Part shown: positions 55,719 to 64,000 of the stretch, piece after piece
Position numbering within the stretch: position 1 is the stretch's first letter
Layout: the number at the start of each line of letters is the position of its first letter
From: Streptomyces sp. Sge12
GTDB lineage: Bacteria > Actinomycetota > Actinomycetes > Streptomycetales > Streptomycetaceae
Assembly (NCBI RefSeq): GCF_002080455.1
Contig: NZ_CP020555.1
Location: forward strand, 806,001 to 870,000
DNA: 64,000 bases
Direction: 5' to 3'
Program-made: the position numbers and the translations under genes
The notes under the pieces: generated by a model
Told to the model about the DNA's origin: nothing
The model's database searches: none
What the model saw: the letters and a program-made list of their open reading frames with translations, nothing else

Positions 55719-57155
55719 GTGCACACCGCCCCCACCCGCCGCCCCGGAGCGGCACTCGCCGCCCTGGCGGGAGCGCAGTTCACCGTCATGCTCGCCACCT
55801 CGATCGTGAACGTGGCCCTGCCGCAGATCCGCGACGGCGTCGGGCTGTCGGACAACGGCACCACGTGGGTGGTCAACGCCTACGGCCTGGCCTTCGGCGC
55901 GCTGCTGCTGGCCGGTGGCAGGGCGGCCGACCTCATCGGCCGGCGCCGGGTGCTGCTCGCGGGGATCGCGCTGTTCGGCGCCGCGTCCCTGGCGGCGGGG
56001 CTGGCCACCTCCTCCCCGGTCCTGATCGCGGCCCGCGCGGTCCAGGGACTGGGCGCGGCGGCGATCGCCCCCGCAGCGCTGGCCCTGGTGATGGACCTGT
56101 TCCCGCCGGGCCCCGGACGGGGCAGGGCCCTGGGAGTGTGGGGCGCCGTGTCCGGCGCGGGCGGCGCGGCCGGAGTCCTCCTCGGCGGCGTCCTCACCGA
56201 GGCGTGGGGCTGGCAGTGGATCTTCCACGCCGTCGCCATCGGCACCCTCCCGGTCCTGGCCGGCGTCGCCGTGAGCGTGCCGCGGACCCCCGTCACCGGC
56301 GGCGGCCGGTTCGACCTGCCCGGCAGCATCACGGTCACCCTCGCGCTGACCTCCCTGGTGTGGGGCCTGACCACGGCCCGCCGGTCGGGCTGGACGGACA
56401 CCTCCGTCCTCGGAGCCTTCGCCCTCACCGCGGTGCTGGCGGGCGCGTTCGTCCTGGTCGAACGCCACCACCCGAACCCGCTGCTGCCGCCACGCCTGTT
56501 CCGCACCGGTCGCGTCACCGCCGGCAATCTGCTGATGGCCCTGCTGGGCTCGGTGTGGATCGCCCTGTTCTTCTTCCTTCCGCTCTACCAGCAGCAGGTC
56601 CTCGGCTCCAGCCCGCTGGCCGCAGGACTGGGCCAACTCCCGCTGGCCGCGGCCAACATGCTGGGCTCCACCCTCGCTCCGCGGATCTCCCGCCGGATCG
56701 GCGCCACCGCGACGGTGACCACCGCCCTGCTGACCGAGGCGGCCGGGCTGCTGTGGCTGACCCGGATCAGCGCCCACGGCAGCTACCTCACCGACGTACT
56801 CGGCCCGAGCACCCTGATCGGCCTGGGCCTGAGCATCGCCTTCGTCCAGCTCACCGCCCTGTCCGTGGAGGGCGTCCCCGGGCAGGACGCCGGGCTCGCC
56901 GGCGGCCTGGTGAACACCACCCGGCAGGTCGGCGGCGCGATCGGACTCGCCGTCCTGGCCACCCTCGCCGGTACGACCACCGCCCACGCGGCGGCGCACC
57001 AGCCGCACCTCGAAGCGCTCACCGCCGGCTACCGCACCGCCTTCGGCATCTCCTCCGCCGTCCTCGCGGCCACCGCCGTCCTCACCCTGCTCCTCATCCG
57101 TACGGGCACCCGTCGCCCCGCGGCCGTTCCTGCCGCCGCGGCCCCGCGCCCGTAA
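55719..57155 (+). CDS. MFS multidrug efflux transporter (DHA2/EmrB-QacA type)
   Basis: 478 aa from GTG 55719 with AGAGAGG about 10 nt upstream. About 14 membrane helices; MFS motifs GRAADLIGRRRVLL (motif A), RAVQGLGAAAIAPA, WGAVSGAGGAAGVLLGG (motif C) and WQWIFHAVAI are present. Proton-driven export of a drug or small metabolite; probably induced via the TetR regulator. Confidence 0.92.
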   Translation: MHTAPTRRPGAALAALAGAQFTVMLATSIVNVALPQIRDGVGLSDNGTTWVVNAYGLAFGALLLAGGRAADLIGRRRVLLAGIALFGAASLAAGLATSSPVLIAARAVQGLGAAAIAPAALALVMDLFPPGPGRGRALGVWGAVSGAGGAAGVLLGGVLTEAWGWQWIFHAVAIGTLPVLAGVAVSVPRTPVTGGGRFDLPGSITVTLALTSLVWGLTTARRSGWTDTSVLGAFALTAVLAGAFVLVERHHPNPLLPPRLFRTGRVTAGNLLMALLGSVWIALFFFLPLYQQQVLGSSPLAAGLGQLPLAAANMLGSTLAPRISRRIGATATVTTALLTEAAGLLWLTRISAHGSYLTDVLGPSTLIGLGLSIAFVQLTALSVEGVPGQDAGLAGGLVNTTRQVGGAIGLAVLATLAGTTTAHAAAHQPHLEALTAGYRTAFGISSAVLAATAVLTLLLIRTGTRRPAAVPAAAAPRP

Positions 57156-57192
57156 CCACCGCACGTCCACCCGACCGAGAGGAAGAACGCGC

Positions 57193-57633
57193 ATGTTCAC
57201 CATCGACGAGACCGCACCCGTCATCGTCCGCCTGTCCCTCATGATCGACGCCCCGCTGGAGCGGGTCTGGGAGCTGCACACCCGGATCGACGACTGGCCG
57301 AGCTGGAACGCCGACATCGACCGGGCCGTGCTCGACGGCCCGCTGGCACCGGGCAGCTCCTTCGGCTGGAAGGCGCACGGCCTGGACATCACCTCCACCG
57401 TCCTGGAGGTCGTCCCCGGTGAGCGGGTGGTCTGGGGCGGCCCGGCCGGCGGTATCGACGGGGTCCACGTGTGGACCTTCGAGCGGGCCGGGAGCCGGGT
57501 GCGGGTCCGTACCGAGGAGTCGTGGAGCGGCGCCCCCGTCGACGCCGCGGCCGACGAGCTCAAAGCGGCCCTGCACGACTCGCTGACCGCCTGGCTCAGC
57601 GGCCTCAAGGCCCGTGCCGAGCAGGCCTGCTGA
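57193..57633 (+). CDS. SRPBCC/polyketide cyclase-like protein
   Basis: 146 aa, ATG 57193 with GAGAGGAAG upstream. LSLMIDAPLERVWELHTRIDDWPSWN and DITSTVLEVVPGERVVWGG mark the SRPBCC fold, ending in a long helix. In this group it may bind or cyclise the ligand handled by the carotenoid oxygenase or the efflux pump. The 37-bp gap to the MFS gene suggests cotranscription. Confidence 0.86.
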   Translation: MFTIDETAPVIVRLSLMIDAPLERVWELHTRIDDWPSWNADIDRAVLDGPLAPGSSFGWKAHGLDITSTVLEVVPGERVVWGGPAGGIDGVHVWTFERAGSRVRVRTEESWSGAPVDAAADELKAALHDSLTAWLSGLKARAEQAC

Positions 57634-57737
57634 GGCCCCGTACCGGTAGCTCCGCGGCCACCCCCGCATCTACCGCCCGCACGCACCGCCCGCACACCCA
57701 CCCTCCACGTACCCACACACTGAGCGAGGTTCCTGCC

Positions 57738-59108
57738 ATGACCGCCGACAAGCCCTACCTGACCGGCCACTACGCCCCGGCCGTCGACGAGACCACCGCC
57801 ACCGAACTGACCGTCGAGGGCTCCCTGCCGCCGGAGCTGACCGGGCGGCTGATCCGCAACAGCCACAACCCCAAGGCCGGCGTCACCCCCGCCCACTGGT
57901 TCAAGGGCAGCGGCATGGTCCACGGGATCCGGCTGCGCGAGGGCCGCGCCGAGTGGTACCGCAACCGCTGGGTGCACACCCCCGCCCTGGACGGCGCCCC
58001 CTACATGACCGAGCACGGCCCCGACCTGGCCGCCAGCACCGCCGGCACCCACGTCATCGAACACGCCGGACGCCTCCTCGCCCTGTGCGAGGCGAACCTC
58101 CCCTTCGAACTCACCCCCGAGCTGGAGACGGTCGGCGCCCACGACTTCGGCGGCAAGCTGCGCAGCGCCATGACCGCGCACCCCAAGACGGACCCGGTCA
58201 CCGGCGAGCTGCACTTCTTCGGCTCCTCGCCCTTCCCGCCCCACCTCATGTACTACGTCGCCGACGCCAACGGCCACATCACCCACAGCGCCGAGGTCCC
58301 GGGGGCGAGCGCCGCCCTCAAGCACGACTTCGCCATCACCCGCCACTACGTGGTCTTCATCGAGGGCACCGTCACCTTCGATCCCGCCGAGCACTCCGGT
58401 ATCCCCTACGGCTGGAACGACGCGCAGCCGGCCAGGATCGGCGTCATGCCCCGCGGGCCCCGGGGCGCCGGGCTGATCCGCTGGTTCCCCATCGAGCCGG
58501 GCAGCATGCTGCACGCCGCCAACGCGTACGAGGACGCCGCCGGCCGCATCGTGCTGGAGGGCCCGACCGTCGACCGGGAGGGCTTCCGGCTCTCGTGGAA
58601 CTGGTGGGTCGGCGCCCCGGGCCGCGGCACCGAGCCCAATGCCCTTTCCTACAACCGCCGATGGGTCATCGACCTGGCCGCGGGCAGCGTCGACGAGCAG
58701 ACCACCGACGATCTCGCGATCGAATTCCCCACGCTCAACGAGGAGTTCCTCGGGTCCGAGCACCGCTACCAGTACGCGATCTCCTTCCCCGACCAGGACG
58801 GCCAGGGCGGCTACGGCATCGTCAAGTACGACCGCACCACCGGCTCCCGTGACATCAAGGAGGTAGGCGACGCCCGCCTGCCCGGCGAGGCCGTGTTCGT
58901 CCCCGCCGCCGGCGCCACCCGAGAGGACGACGGCTACCTGCTCACCGTCGTCTCCGACCTCAAGCAGGACGCCTCGCAGCTCCTGGTCCTGGACGCCTCC
59001 GACCTCGGCCGGGTGGCCACCGTCCACCTGCCGCGCCGCGTCACCGCCGGCATCCACGGCTCCTGGATCCCCGACAGCGCCCTGGACGGCTCCGAGACCG
59101 ACCGCTGA
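57738..59108 (+). CDS. Carotenoid cleavage oxygenase family protein
   Basis: 456 aa from ATG 57738. Seven-bladed propeller with four iron-binding His: in TAHPK, LKHDFAIT, MLHAANAYED and GIHGSWIP, all at family positions. These non-heme Fe(II) dioxygenases split C=C bonds of carotenoids, retinoids or stilbenes such as resveratrol and lignin-derived compounds. No carotenoid biosynthesis genes are nearby, so a small aromatic or apocarotenoid substrate is equally likely. Confidence 0.93.
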   Translation: MTADKPYLTGHYAPAVDETTATELTVEGSLPPELTGRLIRNSHNPKAGVTPAHWFKGSGMVHGIRLREGRAEWYRNRWVHTPALDGAPYMTEHGPDLAASTAGTHVIEHAGRLLALCEANLPFELTPELETVGAHDFGGKLRSAMTAHPKTDPVTGELHFFGSSPFPPHLMYYVADANGHITHSAEVPGASAALKHDFAITRHYVVFIEGTVTFDPAEHSGIPYGWNDAQPARIGVMPRGPRGAGLIRWFPIEPGSMLHAANAYEDAAGRIVLEGPTVDREGFRLSWNWWVGAPGRGTEPNALSYNRRWVIDLAAGSVDEQTTDDLAIEFPTLNEEFLGSEHRYQYAISFPDQDGQGGYGIVKYDRTTGSRDIKEVGDARLPGEAVFVPAAGATREDDGYLLTVVSDLKQDASQLLVLDASDLGRVATVHLPRRVTAGIHGSWIPDSALDGSETDR

Positions 59109-59137
59109 CCGCTCGGCGCTGATCACAGCACTGACCA

Positions 59138-59171
59138 CCGTGCCCCGGGGATCCCCTCCCCCGGGGCACGG
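59138..59171. terminator. Bidirectional terminator
   Basis: CCGTGCCCCGGGG (59138-59150) pairs perfectly with CCCCGGGGCACGG (59159-59171) around an 8-base loop, between convergent genes ending at 59108 and 59177. Confidence 0.88.
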
Positions 59172-59176
59172 TCCCG

Positions 59177-59917
59177 CTACTGGAGCCGGGACAGGTCGAC
59201 CGAGTCGGCCGGCGCCGGGGGCCGGGCCTCGACGGGCTCGTCGAAGGCGGAGAAGGTCGCTGTCACCGCGTCACCGGACTTCTCGGTGCCCTGGACCCGG
59301 AGCAGGTACGGCTCGCCCTCGGTGGAGACCTGGTAGGTGCCGGTCCTGCCCTCGCTCCGGCTGTCGACCGTGATCGCGGGCCGACCGTCGACGGTGCTCC
59401 GGGCGCCCTTGACCAGCTGTTCGCTCGCCGGCTTCGAGGAGAATTCCTTCTTGAAGAAGTCCAGGTCGCAGATCTGGGCGAATTCGCTCAACATCGGGCT
59501 GTTCGTGGTGCCGTGCAGGTATCGGCCGTTGACCAGCGCGACCGTGTCGTCACCCCCGGCACCCGGTACCTGGGCCTTCAGCAGGGCGTCGTCGAGCTTC
59601 ATCCAGACATCGTTGCCGCGTTTGATGATGTCGGCCCGGCCCATGTCGCCGGCCGGCGTGACGCTACCGACGCAGTTGCCCTGCTCGTCGAAGCGGAGAT
59701 CGAGGGCGGTGGTGCCCGACGTATTGGTCACCTTGCCCACCAGTCGCATCGAGGTGACGCCGGCCATGGCCTCGCGCGAGGCCTGGGCGATGGCCTGGGC
59801 GCTCTCGTCGGCGATGCCGTTGTCGTCGGCCCCGGCGGCGCCCCCGCCAGCGAGGACCAGCAGGCAGGCGGCTCCGGCGGTCGCGCAGCGGACCGCGGTG
59901 GCCCGGTATGCGGTCAT
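59177..59917 (-). CDS. Secreted LolA/LppX-like protein
   Basis: 246 aa from ATG 59917. N-terminal signal (to about GGAAGA-DD, residue 30); a cysteine at residue 18 sits early in the hydrophobic core, so it is probably not a lipobox. The body has the beta-sheet pattern SMRLVGKVTN, LDLRFDEQGNCVGSV and DVWMKLDDALLKAQ seen in mycobacterial LppX/LprG-like and LolA folds, which bind lipids. Cell-surface lipid handling is a guess. Confidence 0.75.
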   Translation of the reverse strand: MTAYRATAVRCATAGAACLLVLAGGGAAGADDNGIADESAQAIAQASREAMAGVTSMRLVGKVTNTSGTTALDLRFDEQGNCVGSVTPAGDMGRADIIKRGNDVWMKLDDALLKAQVPGAGGDDTVALVNGRYLHGTTNSPMLSEFAQICDLDFFKKEFSSKPASEQLVKGARSTVDGRPAITVDSRSEGRTGTYQVSTEGEPYLLRVQGTEKSGDAVTATFSAFDEPVEARPPAPADSVDLSRLQ

Positions 59918-60153
59918 CGGGCATTACCTCCCTCGGGCTGCTTCCGGACGGCGCGTGCAGCACCGCTCCTCGGGGGCAGCCGGTCACCTGATCAGCGTAG
60001 GTCCGCGTCGCGGTGGGCGCAGTCCGGGCGTCCGGCCGGCGGACCGGTGTGGCAGGGGTGGCCGATTTCGGCCGGTCCCGGACGGGGCGGGCCCGGTGTC
60101 GGGCAGCATGGGGCCCGATCACGTCCCCCGCAACACCGCCGATGGAGGATTGG

Positions 60154-60990
60154 ATGACCGGTTCCGCGTCCTTGCCGCCGATGAGGGCACGCCTCGCCGT
60201 GGCCCTGACGGCCGCCGTCACCGCTCTCACGCTGACCGGGGCCGTCCCCGCCGCGGCGAGCGCACCGCCACCGGAGGCGAAGGCTCCGGCCGCATTCACG
60301 GCACTGGGCTCGGTCGACCCGACGATCCTCCAGGAGATGCGGTACGTACGTCCGCACAACTTCGTCGGCGAGCCGGTCGACGGCTACCGCCAGCCCGTCT
60401 GCATCCTGACCCGCCCGGCCGCCGAGGCCCTGCACCGGGCCCAGGTCCGCCTGCTGCGCCAGGGGTACTCGCTCAAGGTGTACGACTGCTACCGGCCGCA
60501 GCGGGCCGTCGACCACTTCGTACGGTGGGCGAAGGACCTCGGCGACGAGCGGCGCAAGGCGGAGTTCTATCCGCGCGTCGAGAAGTCCCGGCTGTTCGAG
60601 GACGGCTACATCGCCGAGAAGTCGGGACACAGCCGGGGCAGCACCATGGACGTGACGATCGTGCGGCTGCCGGCCCTTCCGGTGCCCCGCCCGCGGCCGG
60701 GGCCGGAATCGGTGCCCTGCTACGCGCCCCGGTCGGAGCGGTACCCGGACAACTCGGTGGACATGGGCACGGGTTTCGACTGCTTCGACACGCTGTCGCA
60801 CACCGACGACCCGCGCATCCAGGGGGTGCAGCGCGCGAACCGGGACCGGCTGAAGTCGGCGCTGGCAGCCGAGGGGTTCGTCAACCTGCCCGAGGAGTGG
60901 TGGCACTTCACGTACAAACCCGAACTGTTCCCCGACACGTACTTCGACTTCCCCGTCGCGTACCGGTCCGTCCTTGGACACCGCCCCTGA
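60154..60990 (+). CDS. Secreted D-Ala-D-Ala dipeptidase (VanX-like, peptidase M15D)
   Basis: 278 aa from ATG 60154 with GGAGGA at 60144-60149. Signal peptide (RARLAVALTAAVTALTLTGAVPAAASA). Zn ligands and catalytic residues of VanX are present: SGHSRGSTMD (His, Asp) and LPEEWWHFTY (Glu, His), with YDCYRPQRAVDHF supplying Arg. True VanX is cytoplasmic and accompanies VanH and VanA; here it is exported and alone, so peptidoglycan dipeptide recycling is likelier than glycopeptide resistance. Confidence 0.9.
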   Translation: MTGSASLPPMRARLAVALTAAVTALTLTGAVPAAASAPPPEAKAPAAFTALGSVDPTILQEMRYVRPHNFVGEPVDGYRQPVCILTRPAAEALHRAQVRLLRQGYSLKVYDCYRPQRAVDHFVRWAKDLGDERRKAEFYPRVEKSRLFEDGYIAEKSGHSRGSTMDVTIVRLPALPVPRPRPGPESVPCYAPRSERYPDNSVDMGTGFDCFDTLSHTDDPRIQGVQRANRDRLKSALAAEGFVNLPEEWWHFTYKPELFPDTYFDFPVAYRSVLGHRP

Positions 60991-61053
60991 GGATGCCGTA
61001 CGCCGCGGCCCGGACGGGACGCCGGAGGAGGCGGGGGGCGGCGTGCCCGGCCG

Positions 61054-61515
61054 TCACTGCGCGGCGTCGGCCGACCAGTCGATGCGCGGTGGCCGTACGG
61101 CGGCACAGAGCGGCCGGCCCTTGGCATCGGTGAGCCCGAGCCGTCCCACCAGCCGGCCGGAGCTCAGCGCGGCGGCCGCCGTCTCCGGCGCGACCGCGTC
61201 GAGCATCAGTTTGGCGCGGCGGAACATGGTGAAACCGCCGGCGTCGTCCACGCTCCCCCACGACAGATAGACGAACCGGCCGGCGGGCCGGCCCTGGACG
61301 TACGGCCCCTTCAGGTCGATCCCGGCATCGGTCGGGGTCGCCGTGCATTCCAGGGTCCACGTCGCCGAGGCGGCGTCGCCGGGGTACAGCCCGAGCAACT
61401 CGCCCGGACGGTCGCGGCGCTGGACGGCGACGTGGATGTTGCTCCGGCCGGGGAAGTCGGGAGCGGGGGGACAGTGGCGCCCGGGAAGGTCGACGGCCTC
61501 GATCCGAATCTGCAT
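61054..61515 (-). CDS. DUF5990 family protein
   Basis: 153 aa from ATG 61515. MQIRIEAVDLPGRHCPP, NIHVAVQRRDRPGELLGLYPGD, GPYVQGRPAGRFVYLSWG and FTMFRRAKLMLD are the conserved blocks of DUF5990, a family limited to actinobacteria and without known function. No signal peptide or membrane helix. Convergent with the dipeptidase gene. Confidence 0.9.
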   Translation of the reverse strand: MQIRIEAVDLPGRHCPPAPDFPGRSNIHVAVQRRDRPGELLGLYPGDAASATWTLECTATPTDAGIDLKGPYVQGRPAGRFVYLSWGSVDDAGGFTMFRRAKLMLDAVAPETAAAALSSGRLVGRLGLTDAKGRPLCAAVRPPRIDWSADAAQ

Positions 61516-61637
61516 GGGACCATCCTGCCCCGGGCGGGCCGTTGCGCGGCGCCCGGACGAAACCGCCGCCGGGATGCGCGGGACGCGGCGGCGGCGGACA
61601 GTGGAGGCGGGGCCTGCGGCAGACCGGGAGGACCCAC

Positions 61638-62609
61638 GTGATGGACGACGGCCCGACACCGAGACCGACACCCCACCCGACGACTTCGCCCTTCATGACG
61701 GAGGACGCGTTCCGCTCCCTGCACGCCGAGCTGCTCCGGCGGGCACCCACCGGCGCGGAGCACCGGCACGGAGCTCTCGCCCACCTGACCCCCGAGCGCG
61801 TGGTCGCGGCCGCGACCGCCGTGCGCCACGGGCGCACCCTGTCGCTGGCGGCCCCCATCGAGACGCAGCCGGGCCCGGACGATCCGCAGCCCGCCGTCTA
61901 CCGCCTGACCGCGCCGACCGGGCCGGAGACCGGCACCCCGGGGGTGCATTTCGCCCTGGACCGGTTCGCGATGAACGTGCACGGGGACGCCCACAGCCAT
62001 CTCGACGCGCTGTGCCACGTCGTGTTCGACGGCGAGCTCCACGGCGGCGTCCCGGAGAGCCGCCTGGCGGCGGGCGGCGCCCGTCGGATCACCCTCGACC
62101 TGGTGCGCGACGGGATCGTCGGCCCCGGGGTCCTGCTGGACGTCCCGCGGCTGCGCGGGGTCGCCTGGCTGGAGCCCGGGGACTTCGTGACCGTCGAGGA
62201 ACTGACGGCGGCCGAGGAGGCCCAGGGCGTCCGGATCGGTCCGGGCGACCTGCTGCTCGTACGGGTCGGACACCGCCGTCGGCGCCGGGAGACCGGCGCC
62301 TGGGACGCGGCGCACTCCCGGGCGGGCCTGCATCCGGCGTGCATGCGGCTGCTGGCCGAACGGCAGGTCGCCGTCCTCGGCTCGGACGGCAACAACGACA
62401 CGGCCCCGAGCCCGGTGTCCGGCGTGCCCTTCCCCGTGCACGTCCTGGCCCTGCACGCCCTGGGCATGCACCTCATGGACTACCTGGACCTGGACGAACT
62501 GGCCGACGCGTGCGCGGAGCTCGGGCGCTGGCGGTTCCTGTGCACGGTGGCGCCGCTGCGGCTGCCCGGGGCCACCGGCTCCCCGGTGAACCCGATCGCG
62601 GTCCTGTGA
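61638..62609 (+). CDS. Cyclase-family metal-dependent hydrolase (kynurenine formamidase-like)
   Basis: 323 aa from GTG 61638 (ATG 61641 adjacent), GGGAGG upstream. The metal motif of the cyclase (PF04199-type) family, H-G-D-x-H-x-H-x-D-A-x-x-H, is seen as NVHGDAHSHLDALCH; GVLLDVPRL and DLLLVRVGH are also typical. The family hydrolyses N-formylkynurenine or related amides and lactams. Substrate not identified; next gene is a flavin oxidoreductase in the same direction. Confidence 0.88.
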   Translation: MMDDGPTPRPTPHPTTSPFMTEDAFRSLHAELLRRAPTGAEHRHGALAHLTPERVVAAATAVRHGRTLSLAAPIETQPGPDDPQPAVYRLTAPTGPETGTPGVHFALDRFAMNVHGDAHSHLDALCHVVFDGELHGGVPESRLAAGGARRITLDLVRDGIVGPGVLLDVPRLRGVAWLEPGDFVTVEELTAAEEAQGVRIGPGDLLLVRVGHRRRRRETGAWDAAHSRAGLHPACMRLLAERQVAVLGSDGNNDTAPSPVSGVPFPVHVLALHALGMHLMDYLDLDELADACAELGRWRFLCTVAPLRLPGATGSPVNPIAVL

Positions 62610-62760
62610 CCCGCGCCCGCCGCCGACGGCGGACAGCGGCCCCGTACGCCCCCGGGTGCCGCACGGCCAGGCTGCGTATACGTTCGAAGGGGGATCCTGC
62701 CGCGAGCCGCCCGCCGGGCCCGCCGGGCGGCGGCACCGCAACCCGAGGACGGTGATCCGG

Positions 62761-64000
62761 TTGAACGACGCTCCGCACTACGATGTCATCGTCATCGGAA
62801 CGGGGGCGGGCGGCGGTACGCTCGCCCACCGGCTCGCCCCGTCCGGGAAGCGGGTGCTGATCCTCGAACGCGGCGGCTTCCTCCCCCGCGAACGCGACAA
62901 CTGGGATTCGACGGCCGTGTTCGTCAAGGGCAAGTACCGCGCGCCCGAGTTCTGGTTCGACCGGCACGGCCGCGAGTTCCCTCCCGAGGTCAACTACTAC
63001 GTCGGCGGCAACACCAAGTTCTACGGCGCGGCGCTGTTCCGGCTGCGCCCCGAGGACTTCGGGGAGCTGCGCCACCACGACGGGATCTCGCCCGCCTGGC
63101 CGCTCCGTTACGAGGACCTGGAGCCGTACTACACCCAGGCGGAGCACCTCTACCGGGTGCACGGCCGGCACGGCGAGGACCCCACGGAGGGTCCGGCGAG
63201 TGCCCAGTACGCGCACCCGCCGGTGGAACACGAGCCGCGGATCCAGCAGTTGAGCGACGATCTGGAGAAGCAGGGCCTGCACCCCTTCCACCTGCCCATC
63301 GGGGTGGACCTGGACCAGGACGCGGCCGGCCGGGCGACCCCGTCCAGCGTCTGCATCCGCTGCAACCGGGTCGACGGCTTCCCGTGCCTGGTACGCGGGA
63401 AGTCCGATGCGCAAGTGATCTGTGTGGAGCCGGCGCTGGAGCATCCGGGCGTCGAACTGATCACCCACGCCCACGTGCTACGGCTCGAGACCGACCCGAC
63501 GGGGCGCACGGTCAGCTCGGTCGTCGCCCGTCTCGACGGCGGCGAGGAGGCCCGGTTCTCCGCCGATCTGGTGGTCGTGGCCTGTGGCGCCGTCAACTCC
63601 GCGGCCCTGCTGCTCGCTTCGGCGAACGACCGGCACCCGCAGGGCCTCGCGAACGGTTCGGGCGTCGTCGGGCGGTTCTACATGCGCCACAACAACCTGG
63701 CCCTGATGGCCGTCTCCCGGGAGCCGAACGACACGCAGTTCCAGAAGACCCTCGCCCTGCACGACTGGTACCTGGGCTCCGACGACTGGGACTACCCCCT
63801 CGGCGGGATCCAGATGCTCGGCAAGTCGGATGCCGAGCAGATCCACGGCGAGGCCCCCCGCTGGGCCGGCGCGGTAACCCCCGACATGCCGTTCGAGGTG
63901 ATGGCCCACCATGCGGTGGACTTCTGGCTGTGCGGGGAGGACCTGCCGCTGGCCGACAACCGCGTCACCCTGGACGGCGACGGGCGCATCCACCTCGCGC
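62761..64000 (+). CDS. GMC-family FAD oxidoreductase, 3' end beyond the window
   Basis: 413 codons visible from TTG 62761 (a GTG at 62752 is in frame; GAGGA is at 62745-62749). FAD-binding VIGTGAGGGTLAHRL, LERGGF and YYVGGNTKFYGAALFR, followed by SVCIRCNRVDGFPCLVRGKSDA, match the glucose-methanol-choline family and its actinobacterial choline/cholesterol oxidase-like group. The C-terminal catalytic His region is off the window. Alcohol or sterol oxidation is expected. Confidence 0.9.
   Translation, partial: MNDAPHYDVIVIGTGAGGGTLAHRLAPSGKRVLILERGGFLPRERDNWDSTAVFVKGKYRAPEFWFDRHGREFPPEVNYYVGGNTKFYGAALFRLRPEDFGELRHHDGISPAWPLRYEDLEPYYTQAEHLYRVHGRHGEDPTEGPASAQYAHPPVEHEPRIQQLSDDLEKQGLHPFHLPIGVDLDQDAAGRATPSSVCIRCNRVDGFPCLVRGKSDAQVICVEPALEHPGVELITHAHVLRLETDPTGRTVSSVVARLDGGEEARFSADLVVVACGAVNSAALLLASANDRHPQGLANGSGVVGRFYMRHNNLALMAVSREPNDTQFQKTLALHDWYLGSDDWDYPLGGIQMLGKSDAEQIHGEAPRWAGAVTPDMPFEVMAHHAVDFWLCGEDLPLADNRVTLDGDGRIHLA

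Noticed and set aside
55695..59138. Very long antisense open frame opposite the MFS, SRPBCC and oxygenase genes
   Set aside because: A G/C-rich codon shadow: low-complexity composition, and the plus-strand genes carry all family motifs.
60154..60990. Glycopeptide resistance vanX
   Set aside because: It has a signal peptide and no vanHA or vanRS genes.

Overview
The window is about 73% G+C with strong third-position G/C bias, many GTG starts, a Streptomyces subtilisin inhibitor, a complete conservon (cvn) operon, DUF5709- and DUF5990-type proteins and a rifamycin-associated element. All of this points to a Streptomyces chromosome, probably an accessory or arm-like region, because most genes are signalling, resistance, secretion or small specialised-metabolism functions. 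No rRNA, tRNA, transposase, integrase or CRISPR array was found. The assignments rest on reading motifs and gene context; no database search was run.

Layout. 1-5.5 kb: an SRPBCC fragment, two SpoIIE-type phosphatases (the second a GAF-PAS-GAF-phosphatase-kinase fusion), a secreted alpha/beta hydrolase and a secreted protease inhibitor. 5.9-7.7 kb: a HEAT-repeat protein and a MerR regulator carrying HEAT repeats, with a clear MerR-type operator. 7.8-17.9 kb: oleate hydratase, a pair of uncharacterised proteins that appear to share a domain, small conserved actinomycete proteins, two STAS proteins, a serine hydrolase with a 26-bp perfect palindrome at its promoter, a roadblock-like protein and an ArsR regulator with its own palindrome. 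18.5-23.2 kb: the xanthine dehydrogenase operon xdhABC. 23.2-28.2 kb: a two-gene operon of a 190-aa protein and a 1452-aa STAND/NACHT-like P-loop NTPase. 28.3-31 kb: rifampin phosphotransferase under a rifamycin-associated element. 31-37.1 kb: Dps, a membrane-lipid operon (PAP2-diacylglycerol kinase fusion, YihY, PAP2), a secreted lipase and a membrane-anchored Mrr-like nuclease. 37.3-39.4 kb: a prenyl-type C-methyltransferase coupled to a terpene synthase. 39.5-43.8 kb: a conservon cvnABCD followed by a CYP157-like P450 that lacks the EXXR arginine. 44-48.3 kb: GYD protein, RecQ, SRPBCC, N-formylglutamate amidohydrolase-like protein.

48.7-55 kb holds the most notable system: a 79-aa double-glycine precursor with a cysteine-free Gly/Val-rich core, an intrinsic hairpin, an HlyD-like adaptor and two large NHLM/NHLP-type ABC exporters, one with a C39 leader peptidase domain. 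No tailoring enzyme is present. It is followed by a TetR/MFS/SRPBCC/carotenoid-oxygenase group with two matching operators, a secreted VanX-like dipeptidase, a cyclase-family hydrolase and a GMC oxidoreductase running off the right edge.

Regulatory DNA is unusually readable here: MerR, ArsR and TetR operators lie next to their likely regulator genes, an orphan 26-bp palindrome and a 19-bp RAE are present, and at least six strong hairpins sit at convergent or operon boundaries.
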